Assembly (NCBI GenBank): GCA_907163375.1
Contig: CAJQUW010011506.1
Location: forward strand, 310,001 to 374,000
Length of the DNA stretch: 64,000 nucleotides
Source of the DNA: Prostheceraeus crozeri
Taxonomy: Eukaryota > Platyhelminthes > Polycladida > Euryleptidae
Reading direction: 5' to 3'
Part shown: one piece after another, positions 1 through 13,045 of the stretch
Layout of the letters: each line of letters starts with the position of its first letter
Position numbering within the stretch: position 1 is the stretch's first letter
Notes under the pieces: generated by a model
Told to the model about the DNA's origin: nothing
Database searches by the model: none
Seen by the model: only the letters and a program-made list of their open reading frames with translations
Program-made: the position numbers and the translations under genes

Positions 1-998
1 CCCTATATCACAGACAGATAAGCTTATCAAAATGAAAAGGTTGCAAAGTGAAATTGTGCAATAATTTCATCAATATTTAAGTGGTTGCTCAATAACAGCC
101 TATTAAGCTGTATCAAAGCGTGAATGAGGAAACTTGGTTGTTTTAAAAACATCAATCAAATTATATTGTAGGCCTACAGAATTATAAGTATATTTTTTTG
201 CAGTTTATCAAATCTGTGACCCTATTTGACAGATCAACTCCCATACATGGCAAGCTTTATAGGGAAAATTCGTAATTTCTTTTGTAATTTCATCGAAGAA
301 GCATTGCTACTCTTTGAAATTTGATGTTTTTCATTCACAACTGTAATAGAACTAGGACAACAAAACTGAAATTAGAACTTTTATTTAATTGGAATCAACT
401 GATATTAAATTTTCAGAGGTGCTAGCAATAATTTGAAGCAGACTGTTTATTTTTGTCCATTCAAAGAATCAAAAATCTTTGCATTATGAAAAAGATGTCG
501 GGAAGCTCACTGTCAGCCAATTTTCATCAAAAATCGCATCTATATCGAAATTCTCCATCTTTAAATCGTTTTCGTGAGGACTACTGGCCAAAACTAGCAC
601 CACGTGGGACAGAGACACATATCCCAATTTAATCTATGAAAGATCAGTTTTCTCATGGTATAATGTTCATAAAAATTGAATTGCAACTCCAATACGAATT
701 TTGCAATTTAAAAAATGGTTATTTGCGGCATTTTTTCAATATACACATATATCTCTCTGACGTTGCATGGCCTTTATTACTGCGTCATAAGTAGTAAGCT
801 ATTAACATTTAACAGTCAAACTTACAATATTGAATTCGATTATATTACACGAAAGTCTAAAATAATTTATAAATAATCAATAAGTTTACAATTATGAACA
901 ATGTGCATTACTCGAATAAAAAGAAAAAGCAATCTCTCCCTTTTTTACGACGATTATTTTTTCTTTAGGTAATATCATTACCCGACGCGATTCGTCTC
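1..998. other. No gene seen; AT-rich noncoding DNA
   Basis: No exon-like open frame with splice sites, no RNA gene and no repeat structure that I can support. It lies beyond the last recognised exon of the host LRR/EF-hand gene, so it may be 3' flank or further intron. Confidence 0.5.
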
Positions 999-1355
999 TC
1001 AGGACAGTCTCAAGGGCGAAGGGCACAGGTCAGGTAATACGTTTAAATCATGACGTCTTTTTATGAGGTGTGGCATGTTCTTGGTGATAGACCGTGATTC
1101 AGTCATTCTAGTAGACATCGCTGATTTATGTTTTGACAGGATTTTGCAACTAAAGTCGTCAATTTTCATCACCTCATCGGCATGTTGTTTTAAGTGGTGC
1201 TCATTAAGGTATTTGTACTGACTGTTCTTGTTCTTAATACTATTAGCGTGCTCGCGATGTCTAAGCCTGAAAGGGCGACAACTTTCTCCGATGTATTGCA
1301 TATTACAGAAGTTGCAACTAATAGATGAACACGATCTGGTAGGCAAAAAAGGCAA
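999..1355 (-). pseudogene. GIY-YIG endonuclease fragment of a retroelement
   Basis: The minus-strand frame has the pattern C-x2-C followed by QYIGES and a basic helix with RHREHANSIKN. This is the usual layout of the GIY-YIG nuclease found at the C-terminus of Penelope-like retroelements and some related elements. Only the nuclease part is visible, with no reverse transcriptase next to it, so I read it as a decayed 3' fragment. A second, more degraded fragment of the same type lies at 61810-62049. The family assignment (Penelope-like) is inference from the domain alone. Confidence 0.55.
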
Positions 1356-1431
1356 ACCATCTGCATTTGGGAAGAAATGTTAGTTTTTGATGAGATGGTT
1401 TCGCAGCGAAATTTATTTCATTTGGTAGTTG

Positions 1432-1525
1432 TCGGTTTACAGTGTAGTGAAGAAGGTGCGAGCTCGTATCCACCGCGGACTTCGGTTCGATTCCTGGGTC
1501 AGGCGAGTGCAGCCGGGGAATCAAA
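1432..1525 (+). repeat. tRNA-like SINE fragment (possible)
   Basis: There is a good pol III B-box-like stretch, GGTTCGATTCC, at about 1484-1494, preceded by a degenerate A-box-like segment. The sequence does not fold as a clean tRNA and has no clear second copy in the window. It is most likely a tRNA-derived repeat fragment. Confidence 0.3.
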
Positions 1526-1834
1526 GGTGTTGGTGTCTTTTATTTACTTAATAATTGTATCCTTAGATATTATATTTAGATGCATCTTTAGATATTCTTT
1601 AAAACATGTTTGAAAATATTGTTGGTCGTGGCTTCAGTGGTCATCAACGTCACATGACATCAAGCTAATTGGTTTATTTTGAGGGCAACTTATGTTAAAA
1701 ACACAACTTTATAGCAGAGGCAAATCTCAAGATGTACAACAATTACAAGAGTGATTGAAGCAGCAATGGAAGATAAGATGAAATTGCTAGTACAGTGGAT
1801 GACTTGATTTATCATTTTGATATCGTCTAGATAC

Positions 1835-2000
1835 GGTGGTCTCCGTGGTACAGTGGTTAAGTGCTTGACCTAACGATCTTTCGGTACAGAGGTCCAGCCC
1901 CAAAAGCGTCATTGGAAGTCGTCAGGAGGAGCATTTGGAATAATAAAATCACAACGCTCCAGCTTTAAGTCTGACTGTGTCAGCACAGTCCAGCAAGGGG
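1835..2000 (+). mobile_element. tRNA-derived SINE, copy 1
   Basis: It begins GGTGGTCTCCGTGGTACAGT, with an A-box-like TGGTACAGTGGTTAAG and a degenerate B box, and then a unique body including GTCATTGGAAGTCG and CACAACGCTCCAG. The same order of blocks recurs in the same orientation at 51468-51691. This copy is the more diverged of the two and its target-site duplication is not obvious. Confidence 0.7.
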
Positions 2001-2180
2001 AAGTAGTGATAAACCATCATTTTTTCATATTATGAAGGGGTAGGGGGTGTTACTCATAAACATTTGTTATGAAGCCAATAACCAAGTAATATTCTAATAT
2101 TTGCTGTGCTGTAATCTGGCTGGACTGCATACTTGTTAATACATTGATTCTTGGAATTAAAGTAGTTTGCCATTAGATAA

Positions 2181-2226
2181 TCATGTTTTCCACATTTCTT
2201 TTTTGTTAAAATGACCATTTCTAAAC
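2181..2226 (-). CDS. Possible terminal exon of the LRR/EF-hand gene
   Basis: A pyrimidine-rich acceptor ending CTGTATCTAG precedes 46 bases that stay open in the phase required by the donor of the exon at 2448-2533 and end in TGA. They would add 15 residues after the EF-hand. The exon is short and has no recognisable motif, so this is a guess from phase and splice site only. Confidence 0.2.
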
Positions 2227-2447
2227 CTAGATACAGAAACATGAAAATGTCATACATTTATGTGGACGTGAAAAATTATGAATTTCCCTTCACATATGCT
2301 TCTATCTGACCATTCGAGAAATTTCAGTTGAAGAATGACACTTATCATGACGCATTTGAAGTATTTTCAGACTCCTTAAAAGCGCTGATGTATCCAACAT
2401 CGTTGAATTTTATCACAGATCAAAAATGTCATAAAACTAATACGCAC

Positions 2448-2533
2448 CTGAAATCAATTTCCCCATCTCCATCTTGATCGAGAAACTTAATTAGTTGATC
2501 CACTTGTAGTGGAGTCATCGGGATGCCAGCATC
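2448..2533 (-). CDS. LRRC74-like gene, EF-hand exon
   Basis: The exon runs from an acceptor (TTTTTAG) to a GTGCGT donor. It begins in phase 0 and encodes an EF-hand: helix, then the loop DQDGDGEIDF with Asp/Asp/Asp/Glu ligands in canonical spacing. It follows directly from the exon at 12788-13045, which also ends in an EF-hand loop, so the protein finishes with paired EF-hands that should bind calcium. It ends in phase 2, so at least one more exon follows. Confidence 0.8.
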
Positions 2534-5500
2534 CTAAAAATGAGAAAATTGTTAATTAATTAAATGCGTATCAGCTGTCATCAACAAGTAATATCAAAGA
2601 CTATGAATTATTTATAGACAAACAACATTCGTAACTCTACATGTTAAACTTTTGGAAGCATTTCATTTGTTCTCAATGAAGCCATTGGACAATTTTTATA
2701 CATTGAAAGATAGGAACTACAATAGATATTTTTGTACTTTTTTGAATACTACACAAATACACAAATTGCAAATTACAAGTTCTCAGTTTACTTGCTCAAA
2801 TGGATGTCAAAACAAAAAGTTGATTTTAAATAGAACAGCAAAGTTTATGTGCAACTGATCGAGATACATTTACTCTTTTGGTTGTCATTCATCCTTCTTA
2901 ATGAATATATATGGAAATGTGGTGTTTTTGCAAGTCAACGACATTTTACACAATAACAATTGTACTAAGAGGCATTTTTACGCTGTGTACTGCATGCTAC
3001 AATGAAGCCAATAAGTCACTTTTATTGAACTTCGGATATTTCGTGCAGCAAAGGCATTCCATTTGGTCACTATTTCAATTTTATCCAACCCTTTCGGAAA
3101 TAGGCCTACCAGAGCCATAGCTATCAAGCTTGTAGACTCTCATAACAGCTGTGGTGATCTCAAACTCATCAGTTCAGTGCTGTGAAAACTTTGTCAACAG
3201 TTATTGTTTGTGGTCGAAATGTGAATCGAGCAGCCAATTTTGAACATTGATTTATGTTGAGTTATTCACAATCACGCGCGATCATGTGCGGACACAAAAT
3301 ACTCGAGTATGAGGAATGTACAATAACATAACTACCACAATCACAACACGAACATGATGTGAACAATAAATAAATAATTTTATAATAATAAAATAATAAA
3401 AAAGATGCTTGGAAAGAGTCTCTGCATCAATTGAGACCCGAGGGGTCCACTGCATCCCGTGGCCTATCTACCATAATTCTCTTTCACTAATTCAATTGAA
3501 GTGAAATATCACATCATTGTCAAAGATGATTATGCACGGGCATGAGCGGTCGATAAATCATCAATCAAAACGGAAAGTAGAAAAGCATGATTGAGGGGTT
3601 CACTGAACCCCCCTCAAGTACCTGGTGTATGATTTAAATGTGCCGCTGACATGACAGCTTATTTGACTGGTAGCAAACATGGACTTATGCGCATTTATAT
3701 ATGTCGGTAATGGCTAAATATTTTGGCTCTCATGCAGCACATGGAAAACTGCATGTACTGTTTTAGGCGACCATGTTCAAAAACATTATATCAAAATGTC
3801 AATTCTATATACATGGTTTTAGAATACATGTGCAAAAACACACTTAAAAAATTCATAACATAAGAAAGATGCATTTGTTCCTTCTACGGTGTGAAGTACA
3901 GAAAATGGCATGCATCAGAGCAAATATTTAAGTCTGGATAACATGAGATTTTATGAGTTGCGCAACAAGGACATTGATTAGATCTTTTCGAGTATTTACT
4001 AAATAATCGCGCATGACATCCAATCCTAGCTAGTGAGCCAGTTAAAATCGATGAAGGGTGCTTCCGAAAAACAATGTAAATAGAAATTTTACATACTGAA
4101 TTGCATCCTCAATCGAAAAATAATAATTTCTCTGTCCCTTCCCCTCTCTCATTCTCACAATGTTTTAGAATACTGATTTGGAGCTCGAAACTGCTCCATT
4201 GGAAATCAGAAAATATTCAAACCTAGGTCGCGGTTGGAACGGCCTCGCACTTTTTCACTTAGCCAGACAGCAGCCTAGCCAGGCAGCAGAGAGGGAATAC
4301 ACGTGAAGGCCGTCTATTTATTAAGTTTTCTTTTTTCAATTGTAATTCATTGAGTGAATTATACAATCATGCATATTGACATAATGAAATGCAATTTGAA
4401 CAAGGGACACAAGAAAATTATAATAATTCCTTGTTGCTGTGCATAGTGCAAAAAATTTAAATTCCCGCTTACTGCTCCCACTCTTGAGGGATTTCCTGAC
4501 TATTTTTCAAAAAAAGGTATCAATTTCATGAAATCATAAACGCGTAGGTAGCCTGTGAGCTTTTTGTGCTGCTTCTCGCGGGACATTCACACTGCATTTC
4601 TTTGAGTTGATTTTGTTAACATAGAAAACATTTTAGACATTTTAAATAGCTAATCAAATAGAGGTATAAATTTCATCATTCTATGCTTCAATAAACGTTT
4701 AGATATGCATAAAATGTAGGAAAATTGGACAAAACGTCTTCTAAAATCATGCATTTTTAATAAATACATTTTGAATTTTAATTGAGAAGCTATATACCAA
4801 CTTAAGCTATATTAGGCCTACTAATTTTTTAAGTAATGCCGTACACACAGTATTGCACACATTTCGCCACTTTACATGCTGAAGGTGCATATGCATGTAT
4901 AAGTCACATCTTTCCTGCATGATAATAATTATCTCATAGAGTATCATTTAGAGAAACATGCAAAAATATATGCCTGAAATTATTCGCTAAAAAAATGTTG
5001 GTAAACGCCTTTCTTTGAGAGCCTACAGTAGCCGGAATACTGACGTCAACATAAAACTTATACCATCCACACCCTCCCACCGAAAGCAAAGTTTGAAAAA
5101 GTCACAGGCAGTAGGTCACCGACCTTCACAGTGCCGTAGCTCTTCTCTTCCATTTTCTCCATGCCGCCGCAGTTTGGTGTCCAATTTTTTAAGTCACCTT
5201 ATTGCTATAACACTCTGGTCCGGCAAAAATAAAACCTAATTCCACAATCCTCCTCTAAACATGAGCCTAGATATGCATTAAATTAGCATAATAAAATTGT
5301 TAATAAAATGCATTAACCATGTGACACTAATCAACTACAATTCTGAAAATATTAACCACTGCAATCATTGATATAGTGATTCTCGAAGACAATTTTGTTA
5401 TAAATTGCGTGCATGTATGTTTGCAATGTCTCGCTGTAGGAAGATAGGTTTCTCTTGGGAATAAACTTGATGCATGTCACATCTTTGAGATTTTATCTGG

Positions 5501-8500
5501 AAAAGTCCTTACATTCACGACATCGCTCCAAATATTTATCTTAAAGTTCAACATTTTGAATTATTCATGACAGACGTCGGATAAGCTAAACCAATATCTG
5601 ACTTGAGGACGATTTGTATGAATAATGTCTTTTGATAATACGGGTACAATGTATGCAGAAAACACTCAAACATGAAGCTAGAACAGTTTTGATTTAGAAT
5701 TTTCAGTAATGTCGCTCTATCGCTTCCTATCTAGAGAAGATAATTCTTTGCTCTTTTACATGCACATTGATTCTCAATTTTGTTGCGACTTTTGACTATT
5801 ACAGAAAATTGCATAGCAGAATGCCTTGTGCGATTGATTGATCAATTGACTATAAAAACTTTAATCGCGTAATTATTGATGACACGATTTATCAAGCGAT
5901 TATGACGCAAAAAGGACGCTACAATAATTAATAATAATTTTCTTCAAGAGGTATTTAAGAATCAAATGACAATGATCAAGAATTAATGACTTTTTAATCG
6001 ACCTCTGTTGAGATTTATATTAGATAGGTATTGATTCTATAATCGATTTTGTTGTGTGCTGATTTGATCTCAAATTTGGCTTTTCTAGCATAGGTAGACT
6101 GCTGTGCCGTGCGACGCTGCTGGATGTTTACTCTATATCGCCGATTCATCGGATTGGTTTCTCTGCCTGTCACTCCAAGGACCGACCACTTTTGCTGCTT
6201 TTCTCGAAAATTTCGTCAAATTCTCAAGCTCTCATCAGACATTGACACTGTTCCTCACAGTTCTTCTCACTGCGTTTTTCGGCAGCTCCCGATTAGAATT
6301 TGCCACAACGTATCAATTCGCTCCATCTCGTTCTGCCGCAGGCATCTTCATCTGTATCACCAGCTGCCCTCATTTCCTCTACCAAGGTATCCATATACCT
6401 TCGCTTCCATCTCCAGCATCTTCATTATCTCTCCTCTTCACATATTCGTATACAACAGAAGCCACGCTGCTACCATCGCATCCTAAACCTTCCAACAAGA
6501 ACTGCTCAGATGTAATCATCTTTTGTAACCGCCAAAGATGATGGTTTATGCATTAAAGTTTTGTATTTTCTATCATTTCAGCATTCTATCCCAATGCTCC
6601 TGAGAAGCAGTAGCAACAGCAAACTGCATTAACTAATCGGGGAATTCAATTTTTGTTGGAAACCTCTGGGTTTTTTCACTTTATTTCTATGCATGTATAT
6701 ACATACATGTAAGTAGGTAGGTAGGGAATTAAAAACTCCTGAATTCAATTGCCAAGTGATGGGTTAAAACCATGAGCGCTAAAATACTTGCAATTTGCTT
6801 GTAGATTTAGATTATTATTCATTTATACTTACATGAGCTTACTGTATATTTAAACAGCGGGTTTATCATATTTCAGCATTTCCAAATCTTTAAGCTTACC
6901 ACTTAAAAACCAAAATGGAAAGTAGGCACCCTCAGATATGGCTGCAAACCTAAAATACTAATCAAAAAAGCATCTAATATATTGCGTATTTAAAAATATC
7001 AGATATGTAGAGGACCAAAGTTTGCAAATTAGTGATACCAATTATCATTACATTGCAATATTTTCATCACTATTAAATGATGCAATTAATTATAATCAAG
7101 CCAATTATTGAGAGGTTGTAATAACGAAATTAAGATGAATATAGGCCTACTACATTAGAATACTCACACTTACTTCTTTTGAAAGTTGTTTTTAAGCACT
7201 TCAGAGAAATATTTCAATTTTGATAAGTCATAACAATATTTTTTGACTATATTTTCATTTTTCCGTCATATTATAATGTAATAGCATTAAAATATATCAG
7301 AATATTTTTCGCCAAAACGAGCGGCTCTGTTAAACATTATTAAAATGGATGATCTACTAGATTGATATAGTTACTTTTAAAAAGATTCAACAGCTATAGC
7401 GGCCAATCGGTGAATGATTCTCAAATCTTTTTAGTAATTAACTTTTTTAAACAAGTTTTTCGAACGTCATTATAATTTTGATTCTGAAATGAATTCCTGT
7501 ATTATTATTATAATCAATATTTTTCATTTTACTCTGAACCCACACCAGATATGTGATGTAAGAATGGACAAAACAGGAGGATGTGTGGCTTTTGATTTGA
7601 GCTGAAGTGATTGCGAGGTGGGCATCAGATCTTTCCTCCTCATAATATCTCTTTAGCTAGTGAGCTGACTTGAACCTACCATTCCTTAATCATCTCCTAA
7701 TGTCATTAACCACCTGAGAGGTTACAGAGGCTGAGTCCCATAGTATTCGAAGATGCTCTCCTTTCAAATTCATTAACCACTCATAATCTCATTAACTATA
7801 ATCGTCTTCTAATGTCATTGCCCTCTCAGTCACGGGAAACCTTTCGTATGGAATATTGTATTTTTCATCAACTAAAGAAATGATAGAAAACGGTAAAGCA
7901 AGAAAAAATATATAGAAATAAAGAAATAATTTCTGTCTGTCAATAATACCTTGTGTAAGATCACAGTGTCTGCTGATGACTAAATTTCGACTATTGTGAC
8001 TTAATCTTAGGCATTGTCCTTGGTGAAACAGGCTCAGTTTATATCGAATGTTCGTGGGAAGTGTAAGGAAAAATATCGTTTGTCATTCATGCTGACAGGA
8101 GACAACTGTCGACAATGTAACGGATGCGATTTGATTTTCTCGTCCCATTGAAATCAAGAGATAGAAGCATAAATCACATATTCAACATAAATGTTCTCAA
8201 CAATCACTTGAATGATGAATTTACTGCTCTTTACTTTATTGTAACTTCATTCAGTATAATCAACGAATTGTACAATCAAAGAGCTTAATTCAATATTTAC
8301 AGTTTACACAATTTACTCTATCGTCTATACAAAAGAGTAGTCTTCCTATGGAAACTTTGTAAACGAAGTTTCAGCACAAACACAAATAGAAGCAGGGCAA
8401 TCTGCTCGTTGAAGATGTTCGGAGTTACAAGAGATAGAATCAAATTTTGTGGCTTGAAGAAAAGAAAATCTAAACTCTTTTCGGAAGCCTGTTCAGCTTT

Positions 8501-8970
8501 TCAAGTATTTTGCTTTGAAATTCTATTAAAACAACTGTATGAACAAATGTTCTATGACGATAGTGGTATCTTACTAACTCTCGCTTCTGCGATCATTCCT
8601 TCACAGACGATTCGGATGATAAAGCAATTCATTTTGCATAGTCTCTTTGATGAAACCGTCCTGAATACATATGATGCATGCGCATTTAGGCCTACTTCAG
8701 AATATCACTTCATAAAGTCAATGTGGCTACTATTTTCAAATTATGATCATCCTCTAGGAATATCAGCTGGTATAGCAAAAAGTGAAATAGGATTAATGTA
8801 CTTTCACACATTCACGCTCGAATAGACCCGAATTGCACCGATATCATATGACTTGCAGGCTATATTCGAGAAAATACGTTGCCTGAAATTCGCAAAATTT
8901 TTCGAACTTTTGTGAAATGATCGGCGATAGTCTCTTGTATCAGTTGATTTGTGAGACAGGTATAATTAAA
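2534..8970. other. Intron DNA, no supported gene
   Basis: This is the first part of the roughly 10.3-kb intron between the last two EF-hand exons. Open frames at 6104-6541 and 8409-8825 have no recognisable domain, promoter or splice context and look like chance frames. I see no other structured element. Confidence 0.5.
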
Positions 8971-9086
8971 CAGGGCTGTAATTATATCTTAATTCACACA
9001 GGGCTGTAGTAATATCTTAATTCACACAGGGCTGTAGTTATATCTTAATTCACACAGGGCTGTAATTATATCTTAATTCACACAGG
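8971..9086. repeat. 28-bp tandem repeat, four units
   Basis: The unit starts CAGGGCTGTA and ends TTAATTCACA. It recurs at 8971, 8999, 9027 and 9055, an exact 28-base period, with one or two substitutions per unit. It is a small minisatellite in an intron. Confidence 0.9.
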
Positions 9087-9313
9087 TATAAAAACAAGAC
9101 TGCAAAGTATGTAGTTCGCAAATTTTGAGGTCAGAGGTGGCGATTGCATTGACTTATACATGATGGAACGAACGAGGAATGACGACGCTTAGACTTAATA
9201 CGAAGCATTACAATGTGTTTGGTATGTCGGTGAAAAGGCGGAATGAGATGATTTAGAAGATGGTCGGAACTTTTTGCTCGTTCAATTTCAAGTCACTTCA
9301 CATGCACCAACAC

Positions 9314-9936
9314 TCAATAGTCAACATGATCAATTTCGACACCAATGATCAGGTCGACATAAGATTCATTTATGATAGGAATGAGCGTCATTACATCATA
9401 AGCAAATTTAATCATTTGTTGCTGGTGAACAATAGGTTTCCACAAAGTTCTCATGTGAGTGGCAAATATGCAAGGCGCCAATGCTGACCCATGAGGTATG
9501 TCGGAAACAACTGCGCGAGGTGAGCAGCTAGCAATCGAGTCGTCAAACATGACAATGTGGATGCGATTTTAGAGAAGAAACTTCTGCACCAAGATTCAAA
9601 ATGCAAAGGAAGACCCACTTCAATCAGAGAATCTAGAAGCCTGTCATAAAGTAAATAATCGAACGCCCGAACTACGAACGATATCACAAGAACGGAATGT
9701 ACATTAGATTCGTCAAGCATTGATATAATGTAGTCATGTGTGAGGACATCGGAATGCAGAACGGAATGACCTGGTCTGAAACCAAACTGGATCGGAGCAT
9801 AAAGGTTCATCAAGTACTCCTTCATGTTTGATATTACGCATCTTTCGAAAACTTTTGAAAATTTTGGTAATACTGAGATGTGCAGTGTACGGCAGTTCCA
9901 TCTTTTCGGAACTGGAGAAATGTTCGCAATTTTCAT
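9314..9936 (-). pseudogene. Non-LTR retrotransposon reverse transcriptase fragment
   Basis: Two overlapping minus-strand frames carry RT motifs. The upstream one (9451-9936) has PVPK, the PISVLPKFSKVFE-type block, QFGFRPGHS and an AFDYLLYDRLLDSL block. The downstream one (9314-9550) has a decayed PQGS box (IPHGSALAPCIF) and a decayed YADD box (FAYDV). The frame changes around 9500, and the catalytic YADD has become FAYD, so it is dead. It resembles the RT of the longer LINE at 51709-54290 in style but is a separate fragment. Confidence 0.8.
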
Positions 9937-9994
9937 TTTAATGGGATATTGAGGCTACTTATCGAAAGAGTTATGACGTTAGCCAAATCATGTG

Positions 9995-10605
9995 AATTCA
10001 AAAAAAAAATAAAGCTAAAGCTTTAAAAACCAAGCTTAAGAAATCTTGGACTTGCGTCTTCTGCTTTTTGCCCAAGTATCAGAAGAAACGTTGGGGGGTC
10101 AAACCCAACCCAAGTTTTGCCAATGTTGCTAATTTATCTTACATATTTAGTTTGCAGATTTGGCGCACTTAAGACTGGCTATGATTTCAAACATCAACTG
10201 AAAATGAGAACAATTCCAGGCATTTCATTTCGTAAATGTCATAATTTCAAGCTACACAAATTTCAAACCAATGATATTTTTAGAATTACAGAGATTCTTC
10301 TTTCAAATTGCTATTTATAGTATCAGCTCAGCATCAATGAGTTAAGTCAAGCAGGTGCCATGATTACAGAAAGCTTCCAAAAAATATTACCATAATAATT
10401 GAAAGCTTTCTTTAGATAATACAGACGGAGAACAGAATCTAAAAAAAATTTCATAATAAAGGTTTTAGATTTTTATTGGCTGCGTATAAGCTATTAAGAT
10501 CAATAAAGTCAATAAATATCCCCATTGGAAAAAAGCTTTGCGAAGTTTAAATTTGCATTCTATTATTTCTTAATATTCGGAGCAGAAGACGAAAAATAAG
10601 GATAT
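9995..10605. repeat. Duplicated noncoding block, copy 1 (about 610 bp)
   Basis: A diverged direct copy lies at about 11715-12345, in the same orientation. Shared landmarks include CAAACATCAACTGAAAATGA, CCAGGCATTTCATTTCGTAA and GTATCAGCTCAGCATCAA, and an AAAAGCTTTGCGAAG near the end. No open frame is conserved between the copies. It is either a tandem segmental duplication or two insertions of an unknown nonautonomous repeat. Confidence 0.85.
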
Positions 10606-11714
10606 CATGATAAAATAAATTTGATCAACTCTGGAAAAGTAGCATTCTCAGTTTCGTCATGACAATCTTAAGATGGAGTTCCCAATAAGTTACCGAAATT
10701 TGTAACTATATCTTGCGACGCATATCCTATGATATTGATATTTCTCATCAATGTAGCGTTTTGGCTTACTTCTATTTCCTATCTAAAATTTCATTTAATT
10801 TTGATCGATTTGTGCTGTACATTCTTTCGAATTTCATTGTTCTTGTTTCCTCATTCCGTACAATAATAATAAAGCGCACTCTCTTTCTGTAAGTAAACAG
10901 AGCAGTCAAGACATATGATGACGTTAACAATTTAGAATTGAGATCCTCAACATCTGCTATTTTCGAAAGAGTGAATTCTCCTTGTATCAGAATCAGATGT
11001 ATTACAAGGCTTGCAAATAGGAGAGGATAAATATTTAACTTGAAGTTCGAACACTATGATAAAGTGGTTCCCTCAATATCCACAAGGAATTTCTGCAAAT
11101 AATAGGACATCTTTGGAAAACATTCTGCAAAACAACTTCCGCTTTAGTGTTTGAGGCTGAAACATCAACTAAGTCAAGCAGTTGTCTATTGTTTGTTGAA
11201 ATATCTCTCACAACGACAATACTAGTCTGCTATAAATCAGGCAACCCAACTGATTGATTGAACCCTTTTCCAAGGAACATTCGTGGGCACTGTCAATGAA
11301 CCTCCATCCGTTTTATTTTACGCAACCCTAAAGGACAAAAAACTAAAGAAGTAATAAAAAGCAATTTTCTACGACCGCGTAGTTTTATATTTCGAATATT
11401 TCGGCTTATCTTTTATCAAAGAAAAGGAAATTGTACGAATGTCGTTAAGAAAATTTAAACTAACCTAACGTATCTATAGAATGCAACCTAGATCATTATT
11501 AGAACATAGACATTGAGACATGCTAACACAGAATTTAAACAAAATTATCATAGATTATTGAGATATCAAAAGATTGAAAACCTTATCAATAGAAAATGGA
11601 AACTAAAAGTTTAATCACTCCTTTAAATAAAAGGACAAAAAAATAAAAATTGATAAAATAAAAAAAATGACAGAAGTTTTGTTACTCCTTTAAGTGAATG
11701 AATCCCGACCGATG
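10606..11714. other. Intron DNA between the two duplicated blocks
   Basis: I see no coding frame, transposon terminus or structured repeat. The spacing between equivalent points of the flanking copies is about 1.7 kb. Confidence 0.5.
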
Positions 11715-12345
11715 GGAGCGAAAAATCAAATTCAAAAAAATGAAGCTAGAACTTTAAAAAACCATGTTCTGGACTTGGGTGTCTTTCTTTTTCCCAAATA
11801 TGAGGATACACACTGGGGGTCAAGCCCAACCAAATTTTCGCTAATCTTTCTAGTCTGTGTCACATATTTAGTCAATAGATTTGGTGCACTTTAGATTGGA
11901 TATGTTTTCAAACATCAACTGAAAATGAGAGCAGTTCCAGGCATTTCATTTCGTAAATGTCATAAATTCAAGCTATGCAAATTTCAAATCAATGATATTT
12001 TTAGAATTACAGAGTTTCTACATTTAAATTCCTATTTATAGTATCAGCTCAGCATCAACGAGTTAAGTCAAACAGGTACCACGATTAGAGAAAGCATTCA
12101 AAAGGCATCTTCGTAATAATTGAAATCTTTCCTTGGATAATATAGGCGAAGAACAGAATCCAAAGCAAATTTCATAACAAAGGTCGCTTCAAATTATTAT
12201 TGACTACGCATATGCATTATTACTAAGGTGAATCGAGTCAATAAATGCCACCATTGGAAAAAAAGCTTTGCGAAGCATACATTTATAGTATCATCATTTT
12301 TTAAGATTCGGAGCGCGCAGAAGATAAAAAATAAAGGAGATGGAA
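11715..12345. repeat. Duplicated noncoding block, copy 2
   Basis: This is the second copy of the block at 9995-10605, diverged by substitutions and small indels along its whole length. It ends near GATTCGGAGCGCGCAGAAGA, where copy 1 has a shorter GATTCGGAGCAGAAGA-like end. Confidence 0.85.
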
Positions 12346-12787
12346 TCAGTGTACCTTGGGATATTTTATCTTGACATGGATAGCGCTAAAACAGCTTGTG
12401 AGTGGTTAATTTTGATCGAAGAGATTTTGCCATGTGATTAACGACGGCCGCAAATTTTTCATGACCAACATCGAATGAGGCAGAGTACCAACACATTATT
12501 AACTATATCCCCAATGTGCATGCAATTTCAATTTTACTAAATGAACTCGAGTTATGGCCCAATTCCACATGAGAGATATGCAAATTTTCCCATTTGGAGA
12601 AATTTCCACGGATTTGACTGATCATAATAGCAAAACAGATGATGAACAATATGAACATTTTCACTGTATGCTGACATTTTTTGAGTCGGCACTCTACCTA
12701 CTCTATAATCCAAAACAGTGGTCAAATATTTTTTGATATTCCACAATAATTGTGTTCAACAAGTCACAACTGAAATAGCAAGCTTAC

Positions 12788-13045
12788 TCGCAATCCCTCT
12801 TTGAATTCGTCGTACGTTACACTCATGCTGCCATCAGCATCAAATTTGGCAAAGAGTTCGGCGAGATTGATATTGTGCTCCGTGATGTAGGCCTGCATGA
12901 ATTGAAATGCTTCATCCACGGCATCGTATGTTTGTAATTTTCTTTTCCCGTAAGAGTCAGTGTATCCCCAAGTACATCTGAATTCACTGTGCACAGCCTT
13001 CGCTTGTTCAACCACCTCAGTAAAAGATTTTGAAAACAAAATTTC
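12788..13045 (-). CDS. LRRC74-like gene, linker and first EF-hand exon
   Basis: This 258-bp exon is exactly 86 codons (phase 0 to phase 0), from a TTATTCCAG acceptor to a GTAAGC donor. It starts EILFSKSFTEV, continues through a helical linker (EQAKAVHSEF), and ends with an EF-hand whose loop is DADGSMSVTYDE. Ligand positions D, D, S and the final E are in place. LRRC74-family proteins have the same order of leucine-rich repeats, a helical linker and acidic calcium-binding-like loops. It joins in frame to the LRR exon at 14178-14501 upstream and the EF-hand exon at 2448-2533 downstream. Confidence 0.85.

Noticed and set aside
1484..1494. tRNA gene suggested by a good B box
   Set aside because: No full cloverleaf or anticodon arm can be drawn; it fits a SINE fragment better.
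6104..6541. 145-codon open frame on the plus strand
   Set aside because: Composition is Ser/Phe/Leu-rich, three overlapping frames are open in the same stretch, and there is no domain, promoter or splice context.
8409..8825. 138-codon open frame with ATG-like start region
   Set aside because: No recognisable motif and no exon signals in phase with the host gene; most likely chance in AT-rich intron DNA.
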